Shown: positions 21,503-32,100 of the stretch, one piece after another | How positions within the stretch are numbered: position 1 is the stretch's first letter | Layout: each line of letters begins with the position of its first letter | Assembly (NCBI GenBank): GCA_902729315.2 | Contig: LR746279.1 | Coordinates: 2,074,501 to 2,138,500, forward strand | Length of the DNA: 64,000 nt | Source of the DNA: Spirodela intermedia | Taxonomy: Eukaryota > Streptophyta > Magnoliopsida > Alismatales > Araceae | Reading direction: 5' to 3' | Made by a program: the position numbers and the translations under genes | Notes under the pieces: generated by a model | What the model saw: only the letters and a program-made list of their open reading frames with translations | The model's database searches: none | Told to the model about the DNA's origin: nothing

Positions 21503-24421
21503 ATGGGTTTCTTACATTCGCTGCTGGAGAACCACAAGAAGAAGTTCATCAAGCGCAAGGACAGTGATGCCGGAGCGCAAGGTATCCCGTTCTCGTCCAT
21601 ATCGTTCTTTTCTTTGGGCGTTCCTTTTTGTTTATTATATGCCATTTCTCTTAAAGCTGATTGGATTTGCGTTGGTCAGAATAACACCTGACGGTAATTA
21701 TATTTTGCTCATCATTTTCTTCTGTAAATTGGATGGTCATCGCATTTGGAGTTTGTATGATTTTTTATGGTTCTGATTTTTCAACTTGAATTCCTGAATA
21801 TTTTTCCGAGGTTTTTAGGTCCTGTTCAAATGCTGAAAACCGATTTCGTTTATTTTGTTCATGGGAATGTGATATCCATTACCATCTTCTTTGAGATCAC
21901 AATCTCTTTTCGTCAGGTCATCAGAAACTTTTCCAATTTGGACATTTGATCGAAGTCTTTTCCCACTTCACGCGAGAGGTGTTTTTGTCATTACTTCCAA
22001 TGAATTTATATTCGCTACTTCGATTCTCCTCTCTGGTAAATGTATTTTAAAAAAAAAAAATTAAAGTAAAAGAAACTCCATGATTCTATGTATCTTAAAT
22101 GTGGTGTATCGGAAGTTTTTCCTTAATGAGCATAGATTGGGCATTCGTTGAATCAGCCATATAAGTAATGTGATACTTCAAGTATCGTTTAAAGCCAATG
22201 ACAGAGAATTAGCATATAAATAAAATCGAATGAACTAAATATTTTGGTACATCATTGTAAAATTAAGGTATAATTCAAATAAAGCAAGGCTATACCAAAT
22301 TTTAATCTCATGCCCATCGAACTCCAATGCATTCTAATTCACTGCTTGGAGACAATTAATAGTTTACTGGGATATAATTAAATGCTTCGATCTTCCCTCT
22401 CTGGGTATACACAGGCCGGGCGCTAGAAGAACTGCGGGCCTCTCTCTACAATGATTTCCGAACCTCAGAAGGAGCAAAATGGCAACAACAACGATTATGT
22501 GGCCCTGTTGTGGCAATGACTTTCAACTTCATGGTTGCAGTTGGCATCATCTTTGCAAACAAAATGGTCGGTTTTGTTTATTAATGGTGCTCTTTCTATT
22601 GTTAGCACAGTGGTTCTTCTTTTGGGGAGTAAAACATGGAAGTGTGCTTCAAAGTTTTACTTCTATTACAGGTTATGGGAAGGGTTGGGTTCAATTTCCC
22701 AATTGTTCTGTCATTGATTCACTACATAACTTCATGGTTCCTGCTGGCCATCTTCAAGGCGCTTTCACTTCTTCCAGCCTCTCCTGCGTCCAAATCCACA
22801 CCATTCTCTTCTCTATTTTCTCTGGGTGCTGTCATGGCATTCTCCACTGGACTTGCCAACGTTAGTTTAAAGCATAACAGGTATGATTTTAAGTTTCCAA
22901 TCCTCGGTGTCTATAATTTCCATTTTCCATTTATAGTCATATTTTTCCTTTTATATATCATTCAATATACTCTTCTAAATCTATTGTTAATTTGTAGTGT
23001 GGGATTCTACCAAATGGCTAAGATATCTGTGACTCCGACCATTGTTCTAGCAGAGTTTATTCTTTTTCGGAAGAAGGTTTCTACCCATAAGGTAGCTACG
23101 GCCATATTTCTTATTTTCATTACATTTTCCTTAAAAATAATTATTGTATAGAGCAATCAGGAAACCTAGAAGCCAAAAATTATGAGGATCAGTTCCTTTG
23201 TTAAAAACTAAAAGCTCAATTTTCAGCAGCTGACTTGAGAAATTTTGAATCTGTTCTTGCAGGTTCTGTCGTTGGTTGTTGTGTCAACGGGTGTGGCGAT
23301 TGCTACTGTCACCCACCTGGAATTCAATTTTTTTGGTGCCTGTATAGCTGTAGCATGGATCTTACCCAGCGCTGTTAATAAAATTCTATGGTCGAATCTG
23401 CAGCAAACCGAGAATTGGACTGCCCTTGCGTGAGTAAAAGCCAATCTAAACTTCACTTTATGCATATATACCATTTGGCCAATTTAATGGTAATCTCTCT
23501 ACAGATTGATGTGGAAGACGGCTCCAGTGACAGTGTTCTTCTTAGTGGCTCTGATGCCTTTGCTGGATCCACCTGGGATCTTCTCCTTCAATTGGGACAT
23601 GAATAATACGTTGGCTGTTATCGTGTCAGCTCTATTCGGGTTTCTTCTTCAGCTGTCTGGGGCTTTGGCGCTTGGGTGAGTTCTCTGCTGATTCTTTGGA
23701 CATATAATCTTAGAGAATATTAGTTAAACTTCCCATAGTTGAGGTAAATAATATTTTCTGAAGTATATCTTATCGGCTTGTATTTTCTCCAGAGATCAAC
23801 AAGGCAGATATCATATCTAATGGTGCTGATAATCTTTCGGTGTTCCTACCATAATACAATATGTTCATAATGAAATAATTTTTCAGATATTAAATCTTAT
23901 AAATTATGGGCATAATATGTTGCATGGGCCCATATCCGTCCATTGATCAAGAGAAAGTTTCAATAGGACCCATAATTTATTTTCAGATACTAATTTTTTT
24001 AAAAAAATGATGCATTATGGGTAAACCCAATAAAATAAAAAACGAAAAAAAAAGTTTTTATCTTATGCTGCAGTTTTTTTTTTAAAAAATCCGTTGGATA
24101 ATGTCTTGTAATGGTTCTATTTCTGTGTTCTCTCATGGCAGTGCAACCTCTGCGACTTCCCATGTTGTTCTGGGCCAGTTCAAGACGTGTGTGATCATGC
24201 TCGGCGGATATCTGTTCTTCAATTCCGAGCCAGGGATGGTGAGCCTGTGCGGGGTTGTGGTCGCCCTCTGCGGGATGTCTCTCTACACCTCGTTGAGTCT
24301 CCAGCTCCTCAAGGAACCCACTAGCAAGCAGCTCCTGCCCAGGCAAGCCTCCCTCCCTTCCAAGCCCAGAGCGGATGCTGAGAATGGTGTTATCGATGCT
24401 GAGAGCACAGATTCAGTCTAG
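21503..24421 (+). CDS. Nucleotide-sugar transporter of the NST/TPT (drug-metabolite transporter) superfamily
   Basis: Seven exons (21503-21581, 22415-22566, 22672-22880, 22998-23091, 23263-23429, 23505-23675, 24142-24421) join in phase to 383 residues. The sequence matches the plant group annotated as nucleotide-sugar uncharacterized transporters: KDSDAGAQGRALEELRASLY at the N-terminus, SVGFYQMAKISVTPTIVLAE in the middle and LGQFKTCVIMLGGYLFF near the end. These Golgi antiporters exchange a nucleotide sugar for the monophosphate; the sugar here is unknown. About ten membrane segments are expected between residues 50 and 340. The tail after 345 is hydrophilic and probably cytosolic. The donor of exon 2 (ATG|GTCGGT) is non-consensus after GT but required by phase. 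A long (AG)n tract lies in the 3' untranslated region. Confidence 0.88.
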
Positions 24422-24476
24422 GGGAGATGGATAGATAGCTAAATAGGTAGATAGAGAGATATAGATAGAGATAAAT

Positions 24477-24489
<13 letters not shown>

Positions 24490-24549
<60 letters not shown>
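24490..24549. repeat. (AG)~29 microsatellite with GATA flank in the transporter 3' UTR
   Basis: GATA-type repeats (24429-24490) run into a pure AG tract of about 60 bases, starting 70 bases after the stop codon. Confidence 0.9.
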
Positions 24550-24556
<7 letters not shown>

Positions 24557-24844
24557 GACATTGGATCATCTCTGCTTAATCCTCCTTTGGCTCTAATAGA
24601 ATTTTTTTTTTTTTTTAATTTTTTCCTTTGTGCGAGATTTGTATATAAAACGATGATTATGAAGGCCAATTGAACTGAATTAATTTTCTTGAAGACCTGT
24701 TGCTGATTCTTTTGTTTCCAATTTTTCTGTACTGTTTTCTTGAATTGATCATCATCTGACGCTACCGGTTGGCTTAAAGACTTGAACTCTACCCGGGTTT
24801 TTATATGAGAGACAGTGAGGGCCTCTTTGGCAGAATTTCTTTTT

Positions 24845-25240
24845 TAAGGAGGAACCTTTGAAGAGAGGCTTTCCCCATTTTCTAGAGAGAGAGAGATACA
24901 GAATAGGTAACCCAATGAATTGTCGCATGCATATATTTAAACACTCCCTCAAAGAAGGTTCACTGGTGATATCTAAGGAGTCTTAGAAGAGTGGGTTTTA
25001 CCCATTTTCTAGAGAGAGAAAGAGAGTGAATATGTAACCCAATCAATAGACGTATTTAAATACTCACTCAAAGAAGGTTCACTCATAATATCTAAGGAGC
25101 CTTAAAAGAGTGGGTTTTCCCCATTTTCTAGAGAGAGAGAGAGAGAGAGAGAGAGAATAGGTAACCCAATCAATCGACGCATGCATATATTTAATTACTC
25201 ACACTCAAAGAAGGTTCACAGATAACAACACTGAAGGGAA
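24845..25240. repeat. Three tandem 110-137 bp units with internal GA tracts
   Basis: The string CATTTTCTAGAGAGAG occurs at 24876, 25013 and 25122. Each is followed by a GA tract, GTAACCCAAT(C/G)AAT, an ACGCATGCATATATTTAA-like string and CTCAAAGAAGGTTCAC. Copies differ mainly in GA length. Confidence 0.85.
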
Positions 25241-26068
25241 GAGAAGACTCACAGCAAACCCTTTCTCTCACTATACCATATTATTTTACAGGTAAGCCAG
25301 TGGAATCAATGCAACCCACTTCAAAATCTTACCCTTTTATATTCAACTGTCCCCGAAGTTACCTCAAGAATATATCTTCCTCAATCATGAGACTATTTGA
25401 TGCGGGACAACGCGGTGGATTAGCTTGGTGGGCCTGATGGCTGGGCCGGCGGGTAAGGTGGGTGAGGCCCAATAAGTGTCCCCCTTAAGGGAGTCGCTGC
25501 CGAAATCCTAATTCGGGCGTTTCAGCGGCGGGGCGCCGGCGAGTGAACGGTGGCAGTGGACGCGTCATCGGTGAAGGCAGGAGGCGGCCACAGTAATGTA
25601 TAGGTTGTAAAATCAAGAGCTAAAGCTTCAGATCACATGGTTGAGGCCTCAAAAAAACTTGATGATCTCTAGCAAAGACCCTCGATGAGTTCATTATTCC
25701 CTCATCATTTCAGTATTTTCTCGCTTTCGTAGCAAGGGAAATTTAAGAAATTTAGCTAGTGAGTATCTTATATTACTTACTACTAAATTTAATAATTTTT
25801 ACTACTAAATTTAGTATTGGCTTGCTTTATAGCACCTCTCTGCCAGAGGAGACGGCAACCTCTTTATCTCGCTCATGCTGCTTATTTATGAAGAAGAATA
25901 TAAATTATTGAGTATATTTCTGATCCTCGACTGAGGTCATTCACTTTGTAGTTGAATGAAGAAAAATGAAGCAATTTTTGACTGTTTCAATAGAATTTTG
26001 GTATATTTTCTTCAAAATAATTTATATTATAATAGTGACCCTTGCCTTGTCCAGTGCATCCAACCGAC
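25241..26068. other. Region upstream of the truncated NLR
   Basis: No P-loop, coiled-coil or other NLR 5' coding sequence is found here. A GC-rich block at about 25400-25590, flanked by AT-rich DNA, is of unknown origin. Just before the NLR frame is an acceptor-like TTGTCCAG (26047-26054), so the first visible coding bases could be an internal exon whose upstream exons are missing. Confidence 0.45.
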
Positions 26069-28090
26069 ATGGTCCTCTCCAAGAGGAAGTTCCTTCTGCT
26101 GCTGGACGACCTATGGGAGAAACTAGACCTCGGCGCTATAGGCGTCCCCTTCTCCACTCTCAGGAACGGAAGCAAGAACGTCTTCACCACACGCTCACTG
26201 AAAGTGTGCATCGATATGGACGCTCAAAGGAAAGTTAAGGTGCCCTTATTGAATTCAGAGAGCTCTTGGACACTCTTCTACCAAAAGATGGGAAAAAGAG
26301 AAGACCAGTGGAATGATCTCTCTATAATGTCTCTCGCAGAAGCCGTTTGTCAAAAATGCGGAGGCCTTCCGATCACCCTCATCACCGTAGGCCGGGCCAT
26401 GGCGGATGCCACCACCCATGGTGAGTGGAAAGAGGCTCTCATGGCGCTGAAGGGCATACCCGTGGAGCTCGGAGGCATGAAAGAGGTTCTAATTCTTCTC
26501 GAGTTCAGTTTCGATAGATTGAAAGATACATCCGCCAAGGAGTGCCTTCTGTACTGCGCCCTCTTCCAAGAGGATCACAACATCCTTATAAGCGAGCTCA
26601 TTGATTACTGGGTGGGCGAAGGGCTCTTAGATAGGGGACGCCATCCCGACCCCATTGAGAGAGCTCGTAACCGCGGCCTCGTTGTCATCACCACTCTCAA
26701 GGCTGCCTGCCTGCTAGAAGACGGGGAGGACAAAGGAAGACACGTGAAGCTCCATGACACGGTCCGCGAGATGGCGTTGTGGATAACCAGCGGCGAAGGC
26801 GACGAGAGAGGGAATGTCTTCTTGGTGAACTCCGGGGAGAAGTTGAGGCATGTGTCGACGCTGGAAAGATGGACGGAGGCGAGAAGGATATCTCTGATGC
26901 GTAATGAGATACGCCTGCTCCCTGAGGAGCCTCGTTGCCCCAATCTGCAGACGCTGTTGCTGAACCACAACGGACATCTTCTGGAGGAAATCCCCGGTGG
27001 GTTTTTCCAGTTCATGCCGAGCCTTCGTGTTTTAGATCTGTCGTGGACGGTAATAAGGGTTCTCCCCCCGGAAATCGGGTCACTGGTAGAACTGCGGTAT
27101 CTCGATCTATCATTGACTCCCCTGGAATCATTACCCATGGAGGTCAGGAATTTGACGAAGCTGAGACAACTGCGTTTGGAGTACACCTCGTTTCTTAAGA
27201 GTATCCCACGCGAGGCGGTCTCATCGCTTGAAAGGCTGCAGTCGTTGAACATTTATGGGAGTAACTATGAGTTTAGAGCAGGAGGGGAGGGCGGTGGTAG
27301 CGATGGTGTGATTGACCATGAGGGGAGACAACTCTGTCTGAAAGACTTGGAGGACGGCATGTGGAACCTGACGGAGCTCGGTATTTCTATAACATGGATG
27401 ACGCATGAAGACCTGAAGGCTGTACTGAACTCTCAGAGACTGTCTGCGTCGATCAGATTTCTACAGCTTCAACAGGTTCGACTCTCGTCTGTTGATTTGG
27501 GATTCATGAAAGCCCTGAGAATACTTGAGATTTCGGATTCTACCGACTTGGAAGAGCTGGTCTTCAACACGAATCAGCTCTCGGAGCTGGAGGAACTGGA
27601 ATTGGGTGAACTTCCCCGAGCAACGATCTCTTGGAAAGATGGCTACACCACAGCTGCCATCTTCAAAAACCTTCAGAAATTGTGGATTAGGAAATGTGAC
27701 GCATTGGAGGACATAACCTGGATCAGACAACTGCCCTGCATTGAGATGTTAGGACTAACTGGATGTTCGAGAATAGAAGAGGTGATAGTAGTCGAAGAGG
27801 TGACGGTGGACAACGTGGATTATCAAAATGATTCTTTCTTCCCTAAATTAAAGCGGATTTGGTTGGAAGATCTTCCGAATTTGAGGAGCATATGTAGGCA
27901 TCCGTTGTTGCTCCCTTCCTTGGAGGAAGTCGCAGTAATCAACTGTCCAGAGCTGAAGAAGCTGCCCTTTGGGTTCTCTACTGCCAAGAACATCCAAGAA
28001 ATCTATGCTGAACAAGAATGGTGGAATGGATTAGAGTGGGAGCATGAAGACGTCCGGTCCAAGTTTACCCCTTATTTTCGACCAAGGTAG
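26069..28090 (+). CDS. NBS-LRR disease-resistance-like protein (RPS2/RPS5 type), 5'-truncated
   Basis: A single open frame of 673 residues from ATG 26069; the frame extends a little upstream but without ATG. It starts inside the NB-ARC domain at kinase-2 (LLLLDDLWEKLDL, residues 9-21). RNBS-B (GSKNVFTTRS), GLPI in CGGLPITLITVGRAM, RNBS-D (CLLYCALFQED) and the MHD position, here LHD (VKLHDTVREMALW, about 225-237), follow in order. Leucine-rich repeats begin near residue 280 and run to the end. The coiled-coil domain and the P-loop (GxGGxGKTT) are absent, so ATP binding as in complete NLRs is not expected. The rest has no stop or frameshift over 2 kb. It may be a recent 5' deletion, a pseudogene, or a truncated helper/decoy form. 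Confidence 0.8.
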   Translation: MVLSKRKFLLLLDDLWEKLDLGAIGVPFSTLRNGSKNVFTTRSLKVCIDMDAQRKVKVPLLNSESSWTLFYQKMGKREDQWNDLSIMSLAEAVCQKCGGLPITLITVGRAMADATTHGEWKEALMALKGIPVELGGMKEVLILLEFSFDRLKDTSAKECLLYCALFQEDHNILISELIDYWVGEGLLDRGRHPDPIERARNRGLVVITTLKAACLLEDGEDKGRHVKLHDTVREMALWITSGEGDERGNVFLVNSGEKLRHVSTLERWTEARRISLMRNEIRLLPEEPRCPNLQTLLLNHNGHLLEEIPGGFFQFMPSLRVLDLSWTVIRVLPPEIGSLVELRYLDLSLTPLESLPMEVRNLTKLRQLRLEYTSFLKSIPREAVSSLERLQSLNIYGSNYEFRAGGEGGGSDGVIDHEGRQLCLKDLEDGMWNLTELGISITWMTHEDLKAVLNSQRLSASIRFLQLQQVRLSSVDLGFMKALRILEISDSTDLEELVFNTNQLSELEELELGELPRATISWKDGYTTAAIFKNLQKLWIRKCDALEDITWIRQLPCIEMLGLTGCSRIEEVIVVEEVTVDNVDYQNDSFFPKLKRIWLEDLPNLRSICRHPLLLPSLEEVAVINCPELKKLPFGFSTAKNIQEIYAEQEWWNGLEWEHEDVRSKFTPYFRPR

Positions 28091-29197
28091 AAATGCAACA
28101 TAAATGTTTATAACCTACGAACAGGATCCATTCAACATCCGCATCTGTAGTCCACCACCGCCTTTCCTCTGCTCTCTCCCGATCGTCCGATTTCACCGAA
28201 ATTTACGGTTGACATTGAACTATTAGCAGGGTTGAAATATTCCAGCGGCCAACAGTTGATGGTCAACGTTCGCCTGTCCAGCTGGGGTCCTTACCTACGA
28301 TAACAACATCTCAAACTTTGTATCGTCGTTATTTCTTACTGACGGATATCATTAATGAAAGGAAATTACATCCAGAATTAAATTACGGAATATGATATGA
28401 TTCCAATAACAGTAAACAAGGGAACTTGTTTCCAATATTCAACGCATTCATAGTTCATTACTCCCTCTCCATTGACTTTTTCATAAATTACTTTTCATTT
28501 AAGTTAACCAAATCATTTTGACTTTTTCATTCATGCCATGAAACACTATTTATGTTTACTTAAATCCTTTTCTATCCGTAAGTTCCAAGAGATTTATCAT
28601 AACTAAGGGAGCAAGAGATATGGGATCCCAGAAGAATCCCAGACAAACAAGGCAGCCATTCATGCTGATAGTTTCTACGCAGGAAGGAAGAGATCGGCAG
28701 GGGAGTTGCAAAGCAAAGATATATATCAAACCATTTTCTTGCTGGCACCTTGAAGTCTGTCGGGTGGAAACCTCACTCTTGATGAGATCAGACGGCGGTG
28801 GAGAAACAGAAGGGAGATGAGGAGGCGTACTGCGCAAAAGATGTATTCCGAGTCCAATGACCTCAACAAAAAAAGAGGAGAGAGAGAAGAGAGAAAAGAG
28901 AGAGAAGAGAGACTCTCTAGGCCAGGTAGGTGAAAAGGACCCAAAAATGGCAATGGAACTTCAGATCCAAGCATACCTCTCATAGCTAACTTAAAAGTTA
29001 AAATAGGCCGACGATGAAACCTCCACCTGCGATCTCTACCCACACCAATGCAATGCATGTATTTACACGCCCAATTCAGCCTCCCCTTCCATGGAGATCT
29101 CCAGCCGCCACCTGCAGAACTTCCGGCAGTAGAAAATGGGTGAAGCTGCTCCAATCCACTGGAGTCACCACACCTACCAAAGACTTATCCCCCATTC
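28091..29197. other. Spacer between the NLR and the GIP1-like gene
   Basis: The two genes converge here. AT-rich sequence without recognised genes runs to about 28700. The part nearest 29198 is presumably the 3' untranslated region of the GIP1-like gene, with GA-rich sequence at 28873-28915. Confidence 0.45.
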
Positions 29198-32100
29198 TCA
29201 ATAGTTATTGCCCCAGTTCAGCTGTGTAGCTTGAGGTGATGGATAGATCCCATTTGAGAGCCCCATGATGTCAGCTGCTCCAGCCATGGACTGCAGCAGC
29301 GGTGGCGGCAGCGGGTGGGTGGCAGCGGCGGTGGTGGCCACAGAATGAGCCGGGTGGATGACTCCAGCAAAAGCGCCGTGCCCAGCCCGAGGGAAGCCAT
29401 AGAGAGAACTGGGGACGTCCTGGCCCATAACTGGGAAGCAGACTGCCGAAGTATCATTCTGCAAGAATAAGCCGAGATTTTCAACATTATGCACAAAATA
29501 AATGATGCTTTCCGCCTCCTCAAGCTACATAACTGAAGTTACCTGCTGCCCAGGAATATAGAGATTACCATCCCCATAGTGAGGCCCGGGGAGGTCCTCA
29601 TTAGTGGAGTTTCCAGTGGCGGCTGCCGGGCTTGGGATGTAACCGGCCGGAGGGTATGAGCCATAGCCATTAGGCATGCCAGAATGGGTCGCATTGCCGG
29701 TGTTTCTCTTGTCGGACATGGCGGCGGTTGTGGCTGCTGCCGCCACCGCAGGCGGGTGTAAGCTGCCGGCAAGGGGTTGGGGAAGGAAGGTGGGGCTGCT
29801 GAGGTAATGTTGGATAGGGGGGGAGATATAGAATGGAAAAAAGAAGGGGTATGGGAAATAATTTGGGGGATAATGAGATAAATGGAGGTTGGCTGGTTGT
29901 CGGAAGACAGGAACAGGCTGCTGGGTCATCGCCAGGGGGGTTGGCATTAGGCTGGAAGCTTGTTGATCGATGGGGGCCAAGCTGCCATCGGAAAGAACAG
30001 TGCTTGAACTCTGCAGCCAAAGCTTTTGAGATTAGTAGGAACGAAGGAGCATACCACATCCAGTAATATTGCAGAGATGAACTTGAAACGAAAACCATTT
30101 TTAGCAACTTTCATGAAGATTCACTTTATGAAGAATTATTGAAGCGCTGGTGGAAGTCTGTAGAGGAAGCGTAGATCCAAAATTGAATGGATAGAAATAA
30201 ATCATGGACTTAGAAAATTTACCTCCTGGGCAGGCTGGGTACCATGAGGTAGGAGATTAGCATTCTCATTGTACTTGGGAGCAGCACCAAGCGCAAGATA
30301 TTGAGGAAGATGACCATTGGCATCTGAAGCTGGCTGATAAAGTTGGGTATAGTAACCAGCTGAGGGATCGAACTGCTGTTGGACCTGAATCAATAAATGA
30401 AATCACGAGTTACTGTTTCTAGTAATAGATACTAAAAGCTCCATGCCCCCGGGGTAAGAGTTAGCCAGCATGCGACTGACATTTGATTCGTTGGAAAACA
30501 GTAAGTTCTTAAACTTATAAGTGATCGACTCAAATATGATTCCTAAATAAAATGGAAAAAAATAAATCAGATAATCATTCTGGAGAAGGGGAAGAAAGAA
30601 ACGCACATTATATACTCAGGCGACGCTAGAGATTAATTTGTGCGGAAATCATCGATTCAGAAAATCATCAGAAAATCATCAGAAAATCAGGAAGTAGCAT
30701 TAAGTTGGCCTACAACTTAGCCATGAATTTGAACATTTTCCACCAGAGTTTTCATACAAAGATGCTTTCTAGGATGTATCCATCCAGTGTTACAAAAAAA
30801 AATAGAAATCTATAGACTGAGTGGATATAAATGAAGATTGATGATCCTGTCTTGAGATAAAAGAGCAAGGAATATAGATGCATGAAAGAATAATTCGAGT
30901 TTCAGAGAAATTTCGGTGGCTTACTATGAAGCTTGTGAGGGAAGAGGAATCATGAGCCTGAACCCCAGAACTCTCAAAAGGAGCAAACTGGTTCCCAACT
31001 GTGGGTGGAATTAGCCCAAATGCTGAATAAATTGGGGGATTGTGAATAATTGAGAACTGAGCTCCTTGTGACTGTTCCACTTCTGCTTGGTTGTTTTGGT
31101 CGTACTCTGGTTCTGGAGAGATGCTGGAAGAAGCATCAGTCTCCCCAGAATAGTTTTCTGGCATCTGAGATGCTGACTGTGCATGCTCGGGGAGGTCTTC
31201 TTCTTCTTGAGCAGTTGTGTACGTATTTTGAGTGCTGCAATCATGAAGTAAAACAATAAACCAAGCAGGATACATAGTTCCATAGAACTAGAAATCATTT
31301 CTTGGTTGGAATGCAGATATTCACAGGAAAATGGTATTTCCCACCATTGGTAACATATTTTTTTAATGGAGGCAGCTTTGTGAACTAGGCTGCGCCACAT
31401 TTAGACAGACACAAGGCACTGGTAAATTGAACTGTCGCCATCTGTTTCAAAAAATCCTCAGAAAAAGAGTTATCCTAATTTATATGAGTCTGTGGGACAG
31501 ACTTTGAGCTCTATGCGAAATAAAAAGGTAGTCCCTCACTCCAAACAGGGTACTTGACAGGATAGCACTGGTCTATGGTCTCCCGATCGACAGCACTAGT
31601 TGTTTATTTTTTCTCAGTTTGGATGCAGCTAGTCTCAAGTTGACCTTGTGGAATACCTCCAGAACAACACATCTACAACCTGGCTAGTAGAGGCTATTCT
31701 CATGGCTGTTATATTGGCCATTTGATGGAGAGGAAGAGTGGGCTCCAAGATTCCCAAGAGGACGGCTGTGAATTCCCCGAGTTTCTCAACCGAGAAAAAG
31801 GATAAACCACTTGTTTCCACTCAATCATCATTTGTCAATAATGATTTTGTTTAATAACTGGTGAAGATGTGAGACTAGGATATCACAGGGTCCACAATTG
31901 GGATTACATCAATGAAAAAAGTGGTTTCTAGACCGAAAGAAATGTATAATATTAACATAGAAATCGGACCACAATGTCGGTCAATTAGTAGAATGGCCAA
32001 TTATAGATTAAAAATGGTATATGGAAAATCTATTTAATACGTTGATGATCAATCATCCGAGGATCAAATAAAGAAAGTTCGAAAAAATGAACAGACTTGC

